A stretch of 30,898 bases of DNA, from contig CAMDKD010000034.1 in assembly GCA_945901125.1 (NCBI GenBank), positions 1 to 30,898 on the forward strand. Reading direction: 5' to 3'. The first letter of the stretch is position 1. Each line of letters starts with the position of its first letter. Shown one piece after another: positions 6,965-14,790 of this stretch. The stretch comes from Bordetella parapertussis (GTDB taxonomy: Bacteria > Pseudomonadota > Gammaproteobacteria > Burkholderiales > Burkholderiaceae_C). The position numbers were made by a program, and so were the translations under genes. The notes under the pieces were generated by a model. The model did not search any database. It was not told where the DNA came from and worked only from the letters and a program-made list of their open reading frames with translations.

Positions 6965-7676
6965 AGCAAAGTCCTCTGTGCCGTTCCTGCATTTGCAAGG
7001 CGTGAATGCGTTTTACGGTGAATCGCACATTCTTCACGGTGTCGATCTGGTGGTGAACCAGGGCGAGTTGGTGACACTGCTGGGGCGCAACGGCGCAGGC
7101 CGCACCACCACCATCAAATCCATTTTGGGGCTGGTCGGTCAGCGCAGCGGCTCCATACAAATACTCGGGCAGGAAACCAGCAAGTGGGCGACCCACGATA
7201 TTGCCCGATTAGGCGTCGGTTATTGCCCCGAAGAGCGCGGTATTTTTGCCAGCCTCAGTTGCGAGGAAAACCTGTTGTTGCCGCCAGTGATTGCCCCCGG
7301 CGCCATGACCTTGGATGAAATTTACGCGCTGTTTCCTAATCTGTATGAGCGCCGTCACAGCCCCGGCACACGCTTGTCCGGCGGTGAACAGCAAATGCTG
7401 GCGATTGCGCGCATATTGCGCACCGGCGCCAAGTTGCTGCTGCTTGATGAGATTTCTGAAGGCCTGGCGCCTGTGATCGTTCAAGCTTTGTCGCGCATGA
7501 TTCATACCTTGCGTGAGAAGAATTTCACCATCGTCATGATCGAGCAAAATTTCCGCTTTGCCAGTGGCCTGGCAGACCGCTTTTATGTGATGGAACACGG
7601 CCGCATAGTGCATGGGTTTGAAGCCGCGCAGTTGCAAGCCAATATGCCAATGCTCAATGAGTTTTTGGGTATCTGA
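6954..7676 (+). CDS. livF: Liv-type ABC transporter ATPase (LivF-like) with Walker A Lys replaced by Arg
   Basis: A 240-residue second ATPase of importer 1. The start ATG 6954 has AGGTG just upstream and overlaps the previous gene; longer in-frame versions run through unrelated sequence. The signature is LSGGEQQMLAIARIL, Walker B is LLLLDEISEGLAP and the H-loop region is IVMIEQNFRFA, where Gln replaces the usual His as is normal in LivF proteins. Walker A reads GRNGAGRTT: the codon at the invariant Lys position is CGC (Arg). The other LivF in this window has Lys. Whether this subunit still hydrolyses ATP is uncertain; the partner LivG-like ATPase has a normal Walker A. Confidence 0.9.
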   Translation: MATEAKSSVPFLHLQGVNAFYGESHILHGVDLVVNQGELVTLLGRNGAGRTTTIKSILGLVGQRSGSIQILGQETSKWATHDIARLGVGYCPEERGIFASLSCEENLLLPPVIAPGAMTLDEIYALFPNLYERRHSPGTRLSGGEQQMLAIARILRTGAKLLLLDEISEGLAPVIVQALSRMIHTLREKNFTIVMIEQNFRFASGLADRFYVMEHGRIVHGFEAAQLQANMPMLNEFLGI

Positions 7677-7695
7677 TTTTTTGAAAGACACGACC

Positions 7696-8910
7696 ATGAA
7701 ATTCCCTGTTAAAACTTTGCTCGCAGCTTTGCTTGGCGCGATCGGCCTGAATGCATCCGCACAAATCTCCGACGGCATCGTCAAGATCGGCGTGCTCAAC
7801 GATATGTCCGGTTTGTATGCCGATATCACCGGCCCGGGTTCGGTGGTAGCCGCCAAAATGGCGGTAGAAGACTATTTAAAAAGCAGCAAAAGCAGTTTGA
7901 AGATTGAAATCGTCAGTGCGGATCACCAGAACAAGCCTGATATCGGCTCAAACATAGCCCGTCAGTGGTACGACACCAACAAGGTCGACATGATTGTCGA
8001 TGTACCTACCTCCTCGGTGGCTCTGGCCATCAGCCAGGTTACACGTGAAAAAGGAAAAATCCACGTCAATACCGGCGCAGCCACAGCAGACCTGACCAGC
8101 AAAGCTTGCTCGCCCAACACCATTCATTGGTTGTACGACACCTGGATGCTGGCCAATGGCACCGGCAAAGCCGTGGTTCAACACGGCGGCACCAGCTGGT
8201 ATTTTCTGACAGCCGACTATGCATTCGGTCAGGCACTTGAGCGTGACACCGAGGCCGTGGTGTTGAAAAACGGCGGCAAGGTGCTGGGCAAAGTGCGCCA
8301 CCCGCTGGCCACCCAGGATTTCTCTTCTTTCCTGTTGCAAGCACAGGCCTCTAAAGCCAAGGTCATCGGTCTTGCAAATGCAGGTGGCGACACCACCAAT
8401 GCCATCAAGCAAGCCTATGAATTCGGTATTGTCAAAGGCGGTCAAACGCTGGCCGGCTTGCTGGTGTTCCTGCCTGATGTGCATTCACTCGGTTTGGAAA
8501 AAGCACAAGGTCTTTACCTGACAGAAACCTTTTACTGGGACTTGAACGACCAGACCCGCGCATGGTCCAAACGTTTCGCCGCATTGCACGGCGGTAAGTA
8601 CCCATCCATGGACCAGGCCGGTGTTTACTCCGGCGTGTTGCATTACCTCAAAGCGATTGATGCTGCAAAAACCGATGACGGCACCAAGGTTGCTCAGAAA
8701 ATGAAAGATATGCCCACAGACGACATACTCTTTGGCAAAGGAAGTATTCGCAAGGATGGCCGCAAGCTGCACCCGGCATATTTGTTTGAAGTGAAAAAGC
8801 CTTCCGAATCCAAATACCCCTATGACTATTACAAACTGCTGGCAACCATTCCTGCAGACCAGGCCTTTCGTCCCTTGAGTGAAGGCGAATGTCCTTTTGT
8901 GAAGAACTGA
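7696..8910 (+). CDS. ABC transporter substrate-binding protein (Peripla_BP_6 type), importer 1
   Basis: A 404-residue periplasmic binding protein with a signal peptide (residues 1-23, ending LNASAQ). The fold of the Leu/Ile/Val-binding family is visible from VKIGVLNDMSGLYADITG onward, with lobe segments KIEIVSADHQNKPDIGSN and GTSWYFLTADYAFGQ. The start ATG 7696 gives the signal peptide; upstream in-frame codons belong to the overlap with the LivF gene. It lies between the ATPases and the permeases of the same operon. It clearly differs from the second binding protein of this window, so the two importers probably carry different ligands. The ligand cannot be read from sequence. Confidence 0.9.
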   Translation: MKFPVKTLLAALLGAIGLNASAQISDGIVKIGVLNDMSGLYADITGPGSVVAAKMAVEDYLKSSKSSLKIEIVSADHQNKPDIGSNIARQWYDTNKVDMIVDVPTSSVALAISQVTREKGKIHVNTGAATADLTSKACSPNTIHWLYDTWMLANGTGKAVVQHGGTSWYFLTADYAFGQALERDTEAVVLKNGGKVLGKVRHPLATQDFSSFLLQAQASKAKVIGLANAGGDTTNAIKQAYEFGIVKGGQTLAGLLVFLPDVHSLGLEKAQGLYLTETFYWDLNDQTRAWSKRFAALHGGKYPSMDQAGVYSGVLHYLKAIDAAKTDDGTKVAQKMKDMPTDDILFGKGSIRKDGRKLHPAYLFEVKKPSESKYPYDYYKLLATIPADQAFRPLSEGECPFVKN

Positions 8911-8917
8911 TCAGCGC

Positions 8918-9802
8918 ATGGAAATTTTCGGTATCCCCTCGCAGGCTTTGTTCGGCCAACTGTTGATCGGCTTGATCAACGGGTCTTTTTACGCCTTGTT
9001 GTCGCTGGGGCTGGCGGTGATTTTCGGCTTGCTCAATATCATCAACTTCTCTCACGGCGCGCAGTACATGATGGGCGCGTTTGTCGCATATTTGTCGCTG
9101 CAATGGTTTGGCTTGAACTACTGGCTGGCACTGGTGATTTCGCCGGTGGTGGTCGGTGCCATAGGCATGGTGATTGAAAGAAGCATGCTGGTGCGTTTGT
9201 ACAAACTGGACCATTTGTATGGCTTGCTGCTCACCTTCGGACTGGCTTTGATCATCCAGGGTTTGTTCCGCAATGCCTACGGTGCTTCAGGCATGCCGTA
9301 TGCAGTTCCCGACGTATTCATGGGCGCGATTGATCTGGGCTTTATGTTCCTGCCTAAATACCGAGCCTGGGTGATTGTGTCTTCCATGTTTGTTTGCTTC
9401 AGTACCTGGTTTGTGATTGAGCGCACCAAGCTCGGCGCTTATTTGCGCGCTGCCACAGAGAACCCTTCCATGGTGCAAGCCTTTGGCATCAACGTGCCGC
9501 GCATGATCACGCTCACCTACGGTTTTGGCGTCGGCCTGGCTGCGTTGGCCGGCGTGATGGCCGCACCGATTTACCAAGTCAGCCCCATGATGGGTGCTGA
9601 CATCATCATCGTGGTGTTTGCCGTGGTGGTGATCGGCGGCATGGGCTCGATCATGGGTTCTATCTTGTCGGGTTTCGGTCTGGGTCTGATCGAAGGCCTG
9701 ACCAAAGTGGTTTACCCGGAGGCTTCCAACACAGTGATTTTCGTCATCATGGCTATCGTGTTGTTGATCAAACCTGCCGGCCTGTTTGGAACGGAAAAAT
9801 AA
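8918..9802 (+). CDS. livH: Liv-type permease (LivH-like), importer 1
   Basis: A 294-residue inner-membrane permease with about eight hydrophobic segments. The family hallmark GLAVIFGLLNIINFSHGAQYMMGAF occupies about residues 30-55, and a second conserved region, GGMGSIMGSILSGFGLGLIEG, lies near 240-260. It starts seven bases after the binding-protein stop, and its stop is three bases from the LivM-like start, which fits a single operon. It should pair with the LivM-like protein to form the channel. Confidence 0.9.
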   Translation: MEIFGIPSQALFGQLLIGLINGSFYALLSLGLAVIFGLLNIINFSHGAQYMMGAFVAYLSLQWFGLNYWLALVISPVVVGAIGMVIERSMLVRLYKLDHLYGLLLTFGLALIIQGLFRNAYGASGMPYAVPDVFMGAIDLGFMFLPKYRAWVIVSSMFVCFSTWFVIERTKLGAYLRAATENPSMVQAFGINVPRMITLTYGFGVGLAALAGVMAAPIYQVSPMMGADIIIVVFAVVVIGGMGSIMGSILSGFGLGLIEGLTKVVYPEASNTVIFVIMAIVLLIKPAGLFGTEK

Positions 9803-9805
9803 ACC

Positions 9806-10756
9806 ATGAACCACGCCTTCTCTGAAAGCCAAGACATGCGCCACCAATGGTTGGTCTTTGGCTTGATGTTTGCCTTTTTCGCCGTTGCACCTTATTTCAT
9901 TTACCCCGTGTTTTTAATGAAGGTGATGTGCTTTGCTTTGTTCGCTTGCGCTTTCAATCTGCTGCTGGGTTTCGGCGGTTTATTGTCCTTCGGCCATGCC
10001 ATGTTTTTCGGCACCGCCGGTTATGCGGCAGCGCACGCTGCCAAGGTTTGGGGCCTGACCCCTGAGTTGGCTGTGCTTTTCTCTTCGCTGTGTGCCACGT
10101 TACTGGCCTGGGTGGTGGGTATGCTGGCCATACGCCGTCAAGGCATTTACTTTGCCATGATCACACTGGCTTTGTCGCAAATGGTGTACTTTGTGTATTT
10201 GCAAACACCGTTCACCGGCGGCGAGGATGGCATTCAAGGTGTGCCGCAAGGGCATTTGTTCGGACTGATCGATCTGAGCAATAGCTCTGCCATGTACATG
10301 TTTGTGTTCGGTGTTTTTCTGATTGGTTTTGCGCTTGTCTGGCGCATCGTGCATTCGCCTTTCGGACAAGTGCTCAAAGCGATTCGTGAAAACGAACAAC
10401 GTGCGCTGTCGCTGGGTTATGACACCGACCGCTTCAAGCTGATTGCCTTTGTCCTTTCGGGGCTCGTGGCCGGCATGGCTGGCGGCACCAAGGCGCTGGT
10501 TTTTCAGTTGGCCTCGCTCACAGATGTGCACTGGTCTATGTCCGGCGAAGTGGTGTTGATGACACTGGTCGGCGGGCTGGGCACTTTGTTCGGCCCCGTG
10601 GTCGGCGCAGCAGTCATCGTCACCATGCAAAATTACCTGGCGCAACTCGGCTCCTGGGTGACCGTGGTGCAAGGCCTGATTTTTGTGGTTTGCGTCATGT
10701 TGTTTCGCAAAGGCGTGATCGGTGAGATCGCCAGCCTGATCCGCAAGCCTTTGTAA
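9806..10756 (+). CDS. livM: Liv-type permease (LivM-like), importer 1
   Basis: A 316-residue membrane permease. The LivM hallmark FNLLLGFGGLLSFGHAMFFGTAGYAAAH lies at about residues 50-77, and IRENEQRALSLGYDTDRFKL near 195 is the conserved cytoplasmic loop that contacts the ATPases. About eight to ten hydrophobic segments are visible. ATG 9806 follows the previous stop by three bases; ATG 9836 is a less likely alternative. It completes the second permease subunit of importer 1. Confidence 0.9.
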   Translation: MNHAFSESQDMRHQWLVFGLMFAFFAVAPYFIYPVFLMKVMCFALFACAFNLLLGFGGLLSFGHAMFFGTAGYAAAHAAKVWGLTPELAVLFSSLCATLLAWVVGMLAIRRQGIYFAMITLALSQMVYFVYLQTPFTGGEDGIQGVPQGHLFGLIDLSNSSAMYMFVFGVFLIGFALVWRIVHSPFGQVLKAIRENEQRALSLGYDTDRFKLIAFVLSGLVAGMAGGTKALVFQLASLTDVHWSMSGEVVLMTLVGGLGTLFGPVVGAAVIVTMQNYLAQLGSWVTVVQGLIFVVCVMLFRKGVIGEIASLIRKPL

Positions 10757-10798
10757 TACGGCTTTCATTGTTTGACTTAACTGACTGAGGTGAAGGCC

Positions 10799-11860
10799 AT
10801 GAGCACATCGGCACGTTGGAAAAACCGCCCCGCCGGTTCCACCTGGGGCGACTTCGGCCCGGATGACCAGGCCGGTCGCATGAATTTGTTGACCCGCGAA
10901 AAAGTCATGCAAGGCATGGCTGAGGTGAAACACGGCATCACTTTCAATCTGAGCCTGCCGCTTGACTATCCGGGCGGCAGCGTGCTCAACCCCAGACGCA
11001 GTGCGCCTGTGCTCAGGCCCACGGTGCGCAACGGCAAACCAAACATGAACTACCAGTTGTGGTGCGACGACCCTTTGTGTACCGATGTGATGAGCGACGA
11101 CCTGGTCATCATGCACTTGCAGTACAGCACGCAATGGGACAGCTTGGCGCATGCCGGTTCCATGTTTGATGCGGATGGCGACGGCGTGCCCGAGCCTCTT
11201 TACTACAACGGCTACCGCGCCGGTATCGATGTGGTCGGACCGGACAAGCCCGAGGGTGCTGGTATTTTTGATTTCATCAACATCCCCAAGGAATCCACCT
11301 CATACGCCAAAGCATTGGGCATAGAACACATGGCCGAGCGTTGCGTTCAAGGTCGTGCGGTCATGGTGGATTTGCATGCGCACCTTGGCCATACCGGTGA
11401 AGCCGTCGGCTATGACACTTGGATGCGCATTCTGGAAAAAGACCGCATTGAAGTCGAAAGCGGTGACATGGTGTGCATGCATACCGGCTTCGGCCAAGTG
11501 TTGCTGGACATGAAACGCCAGCCCGACGCTGATGTGCTGGCGCGCTCCGGCAGTTCGCTGGACGGCCGGGATGAAAAACTCAAGCAGTGGATCACCGACA
11601 GCGGCTTGATTGCGCTGATCGCCGACAACTACGCGGTTGAAGCCCACCCCGCCACCCCTGGCGACGGCGCTTGCGCCACCTTGCCCTTGCATGAACATTG
11701 TTTGTTCAAGCTGGGCGTGCACCTAGGCGAGCTTTGGTACATGACCCATTTGGCTAACTGGTTGCGGGAAAACAAACGCAGCCGGTTTTTGCTGACCGCG
11801 CCGCCCTTGCGTTTGCCAGGGGCGATAGGCTCTCCTGCGGCGCCCGTGGCGACAGTTTGA
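10799..11860 (+). CDS. cyclase-family (PF04199-like) metal-dependent hydrolase
   Basis: A 353-residue cytoplasmic protein without a signal peptide, resembling the cyclase/kynurenine-formamidase-like family. The N-terminus has the common WGDFGPDDQAGRMNLLT segment, and the metal region usually written HxGTHxDxxxH appears as STQWDSLAH (residues 110-118), so the first His is replaced by Gln, as in a known subfamily. NYAVEAHP and LHEHCLFKLGVHLGE follow near the C-terminus. ATG 10799 is preferred over GTG 10790 because GAGGTGAAGG lies just before it. It follows the LivM-like gene by 42 bases and is probably in the same operon, so the hydrolysed compound may be what importer 1 carries. The substrate is unknown. 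Confidence 0.85.
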   Translation: MSTSARWKNRPAGSTWGDFGPDDQAGRMNLLTREKVMQGMAEVKHGITFNLSLPLDYPGGSVLNPRRSAPVLRPTVRNGKPNMNYQLWCDDPLCTDVMSDDLVIMHLQYSTQWDSLAHAGSMFDADGDGVPEPLYYNGYRAGIDVVGPDKPEGAGIFDFINIPKESTSYAKALGIEHMAERCVQGRAVMVDLHAHLGHTGEAVGYDTWMRILEKDRIEVESGDMVCMHTGFGQVLLDMKRQPDADVLARSGSSLDGRDEKLKQWITDSGLIALIADNYAVEAHPATPGDGACATLPLHEHCLFKLGVHLGELWYMTHLANWLRENKRSRFLLTAPPLRLPGAIGSPAAPVATV

Positions 11861-11930
11861 GCCAGAGCAAGGGGCACACTATAAAAATGTTTTATTTTTT
11901 AATTCTATTGAGTGCTTGTATATTCATTTT

Positions 11931-11944
11931 TTGATCCATATCAA
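11931..11944. promoter_or_regulatory. perfect FNR/Anr/Dnr-type box
   Basis: TTGATCCATATCAA matches the FNR-family consensus TTGATNNNNATCAA at every defined base. Its centre (11937.5) is 41.5 bases before the start predicted from the -10 box at 11967-11972, the class II activator spacing. It stands 129 bases upstream of the globin-like gene and points to oxygen or nitric-oxide control. Confidence 0.7.
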
Positions 11945-11966
11945 TATCTGGCTGTTCGATCCGATC

Positions 11967-11972
11967 TATAAA
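11967..11972 (+). promoter_or_regulatory. -10 box of a predicted FNR class II promoter
   Basis: TATAAA (5 of 6 to TATAAT) occupies exactly -12 to -7 when the FNR box is set at -41.5, giving transcription from about 11979 and a leader of about 94 bases. Confidence 0.55.
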
Positions 11973-12072
11973 CACAAGGTGTTGATTGATATGTGCGCCT
12001 TGGTTATGGAGTGCAACCCAAACGGCATTTTGAGTAAGATGTAAACCCTCAATTTTGATTTGAAAAAAATTT

Positions 12073-12876
12073 ATGGTCGAGAGAACTGAATCAGAGTTAA
12101 AAGAAAAACTGGAATATGCCTTGCAGTTGTTCTATGACGACGTGCTTGAAAAAAAAGACCTGCGCCATTTTTTCTTCGGTATGGAATTCAAAAGAATCAT
12201 CGAAGACTACCATTTGTACAAGCACTTTGTGATGGCCAAGCCCGAGCGCTATTACAAAGAAATGGTGATGCAAACCGCGCCGACTGAAATCCAAGTCAAA
12301 GCGCCTCAGTTTGATGAAATATTGATTTCTTTGCAAACCAATATGCGAATTGCCGGGTTTTTGAAGACTGAAATCCCTAAGCTGTCTGTGCATGTGATCG
12401 AAGTGATAGAAGAATCCCGTGCGCAAAAATCGGATGCTGAAGTGAAAGTTTGGAAACCGCTTGAAGTCACCAACCAACTGGTATGCGATTACTACAACAA
12501 CAACCGGACTGATGCGCGTCTGGAAAAAAACGGCGATATATATGCCAGCCGAGGATTTATGTACCCTTTCTGGACCCGGGTGGCTTTAGATGCCAAGCAA
12601 ATCATTTTTATCGGTCAAGCGTTTGCCACCAGTTCTTTCACGCCTTTGGCCGAATTACAGGCCTTGTGCATGCAGATCAACGACAAAGTGACGCAGCAGG
12701 CGTTTTCTGTGCGCGAAGGGCCTAATGGTGCCGTGCTGTTCGCCCGCCATTCGTTTTCTTATGCCAACGGCTTGCCGGTGCGCATGTTGCTGCGTGGCGC
12801 CAGGCAGTTTTCATCCAGTTTTGAAGTCGCCATCAATATGGATGCAAACCAGTTGTTGGTGAAAAAACTCAGCTGA
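12073..12876 (+). CDS. globin-like domain fused to a YbjN-like domain, no haem-binding histidine visible
   Basis: A 267-residue cytoplasmic protein. Residues about 8-116 align by eye with truncated globins: LFYDDVLEKKDLRHFF (19-34) matches the B-helix/CD pattern FYDrVLaDprLapFF, followed by KHFVM, a YYKEM turn, and QFDEILISLQ matching the HFDavv..L helix. An ungapped alignment back from Phe80-Asp81 places Pro70 at the F8 position, where haem globins have the proximal His. The protein may therefore be a non-haem globin-fold sensor, like the RsbR N-domain. Residues about 130-260 resemble YbjN/type-III-chaperone-like folds (EKNGDIYASRGF, then ATSSFTPLAELQALCMQIN). It lies behind an FNR-type promoter and overlaps the convergent MFS gene by 8 bases. 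Both domain calls are inference. Confidence 0.6.
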   Translation: MVERTESELKEKLEYALQLFYDDVLEKKDLRHFFFGMEFKRIIEDYHLYKHFVMAKPERYYKEMVMQTAPTEIQVKAPQFDEILISLQTNMRIAGFLKTEIPKLSVHVIEVIEESRAQKSDAEVKVWKPLEVTNQLVCDYYNNNRTDARLEKNGDIYASRGFMYPFWTRVALDAKQIIFIGQAFATSSFTPLAELQALCMQINDKVTQQAFSVREGPNGAVLFARHSFSYANGLPVRMLLRGARQFSSSFEVAINMDANQLLVKKLS

Positions 12877-14047
12877 CTGTGTTTGTCTTGCCAGGACTAT
12901 GTCTTGCCACGGTCCAACCTATCACTGCAATGCCTATGGCGACTGCCGCGAATGACTGCCTAAGCACTCCGGCATCCAGGCATACAGACAAGATCACCAC
13001 TCCGCTGGATTGACCCAAAAACAGCACGCTGGCAAACAAGGTCATGGCTGTGCTGCGGTTGTGCGGCGCCATTTGAGTGGCCTGTGTTTGCAGCACGTTA
13101 TGCAGCATGTAAAACCCCAAACCAATGATCAGGCAAGCTGCCAGCGCGCCGTAAATAACCGGACTGATTAACAGCAAAATCAAACCGCATGCAATACATA
13201 AACCGCCGGTCATCGCCAGACCCCCTTCGCCCAAGCAAATGATCCAGCGTTTGGCGAACTGGCTGTACATCAATCCGCCGATGCCGTAAAGCAACATGGC
13301 GGCACCGGCAGATGAAGAACTGAGCGAAAAATCTTTGATCAACATACTTGGAACGAATACCAGCACGCCAAAGGCCAGCGCGCCCTCAAGCAGGGTCAGT
13401 AACAGCACCCGCTGCACACCGCGTGCGCGAAGCAACTCGCGGGTGCCGCGTAAATATTCTGCAGCCGACACTTTAGGCTGTAGCGCGACTGTGGCTTGCG
13501 AGCGGTACATGCTGCTGCGATACAAAAGAACAAATGCAAGCGCAAACAGTAAAGCAAGTGCGCAGAAGGCCCAGCGCCAGCCCAGGTATTGCGCGGCAAA
13601 GCCGCCAAACCATTGACCGGCCATCACGCCGGTGACGGTGGCGCTCATCAAGCGCGCCAGCGTCTGCTGCCGACTGTCGTAAGCGACTTGATCACCTATC
13701 CAGGCCATGCTCAATGGAATGATGGCCGCGGCCACACCGCCCATGACACTGCGCGCGATCAGCAATGCGTCTAAGCCTGAAGACAAGGCGGTAAGGATGC
13801 TGAGTAAGGCGCTGACGCCTGCTGCCCAGGTGATCAGTCTCATGATGCCTAGGCGTTGGCCCAAGGGCCCGTAAATCAATTGCATGACGCCATAGGCAAT
13901 AGAAAATGCTGCGATCACATGCGAGGCCTGGCCTTGGGAAACATTGAAGTCCATCGCCCATTGCAGCAACATAGGGTCACACATGCGCATCGACACCATG
14001 CTGGCAAATGCCACCAGACCCAGCAACCGGATATCGCGCGAATTCAT
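12869..14047 (-). CDS. MFS transporter
   Basis: A 392-residue integral membrane protein with about twelve hydrophobic segments in two halves. The first half has the MFS loop-2/3 motif as YGPLGQRLGIMRLITW (about 59-74) and a TM4 region LLIARSVMGGVAAAIIPLS, and the second half starts after a loop near residue 190. It looks like a drug/metabolite efflux member, with no substrate-specific motif recognised. ATG 14047 has AAGG seven bases upstream. It is convergent with the globin-like gene, with overlapping ends, and divergent from the SOUL gene. Confidence 0.85.
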   Translation of the reverse strand: MNSRDIRLLGLVAFASMVSMRMCDPMLLQWAMDFNVSQGQASHVIAAFSIAYGVMQLIYGPLGQRLGIMRLITWAAGVSALLSILTALSSGLDALLIARSVMGGVAAAIIPLSMAWIGDQVAYDSRQQTLARLMSATVTGVMAGQWFGGFAAQYLGWRWAFCALALLFALAFVLLYRSSMYRSQATVALQPKVSAAEYLRGTRELLRARGVQRVLLLTLLEGALAFGVLVFVPSMLIKDFSLSSSSAGAAMLLYGIGGLMYSQFAKRWIICLGEGGLAMTGGLCIACGLILLLISPVIYGALAACLIIGLGFYMLHNVLQTQATQMAPHNRSTAMTLFASVLFLGQSSGVVILSVCLDAGVLRQSFAAVAIGIAVIGWTVARHSPGKTNTVS

Positions 14048-14151
14048 TCCCGTACCTTAAACTTGTTTGAAACAGCGAAGATTGTCACTCGAATGTTCAT
14101 GCACAGATTTATCTTCTTGCACGGCAGTATGAAATTTTGGAGAATGATTCG

Positions 14152-14790
14152 ATGAACCTTACCATCAACAGACTGAACCGCATTTGCAGCGGTTTTGTTT
14201 TTTCAATAGTTATTTTGTCATCAGGATTTGCTTTGGCCGCCACAGAAGAACCCAAGTACAGCGTATTGCTCAAAGAAGACGCGTTTGAATTGCGTCAGTA
14301 TGCAGCGCTTATCGTCGCTGAAACCGCTGTCAATGGCGACATGGATTCGGCATCCAGCCAAGGCTTCAGAGCGATTGCAGATTTTATTTTCGGCAACAAC
14401 AAAGCCCCGGGGCAAAACACCTCAGCCAAAATCGCCATGACTGCACCGGTGACCGTACAGCCGCGTGCCAATGAAAAATCATTGCGTGAAGCAAAGGATT
14501 GGCGCATACAGTTTGTCATGCCGGCCGACTACACCATGGCCACTTTGCCCAAGCCGAACAACCAGGCCGTGCAATTGCGCGAAGTACCGGCGCAACTTGT
14601 TGCTGTGCTGCGTTATTCCGGTTTGAACACAGAGTCCAAGGTAGAAGACAAAACCAACGAACTGCTGGCTTGGGTGAAAACCAAAAATTGGCAAATGGCA
14701 GGCAGTCCGCAACTCTCGCGCTATGACCCGCCATGGACATTGCCTATGTGGCGCAGAAATGAATTAAGGGTGGAAGTGATTGCGCCTTAA
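14152..14790 (+). CDS. exported SOUL-family haem-binding-like protein
   Basis: A 212-residue protein with a long signal peptide (residues 1-30, ending FALAA). The SOUL/HEBP domain is recognisable from YSVLLKEDAFELRQY (36-50), the KIAMTAPV segment (93-100), WRIQFVMPADYTM (117-129) and the terminal DPPWTLPMWRRNEL motif (192-205). Family members bind tetrapyrroles; bacterial roles are poorly defined. GGAGA at 14139-14143 supports ATG 14152. Its last four bases overlap the stop region of the convergent CoA-transferase gene. Confidence 0.88.
   Translation: MNLTINRLNRICSGFVFSIVILSSGFALAATEEPKYSVLLKEDAFELRQYAALIVAETAVNGDMDSASSQGFRAIADFIFGNNKAPGQNTSAKIAMTAPVTVQPRANEKSLREAKDWRIQFVMPADYTMATLPKPNNQAVQLREVPAQLVAVLRYSGLNTESKVEDKTNELLAWVKTKNWQMAGSPQLSRYDPPWTLPMWRRNELRVEVIAP

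Noticed and set aside
10100..11152. 350-codon minus-strand open frame
   Set aside because: Antisense to the LivM-like and cyclase genes; same His/Gln-rich shadow character.
14064..14074. TGTTTGAAACA palindrome between MFS and SOUL genes
   Set aside because: Short (5-1-5) and isolated; no paired site or promoter match to support an operator.
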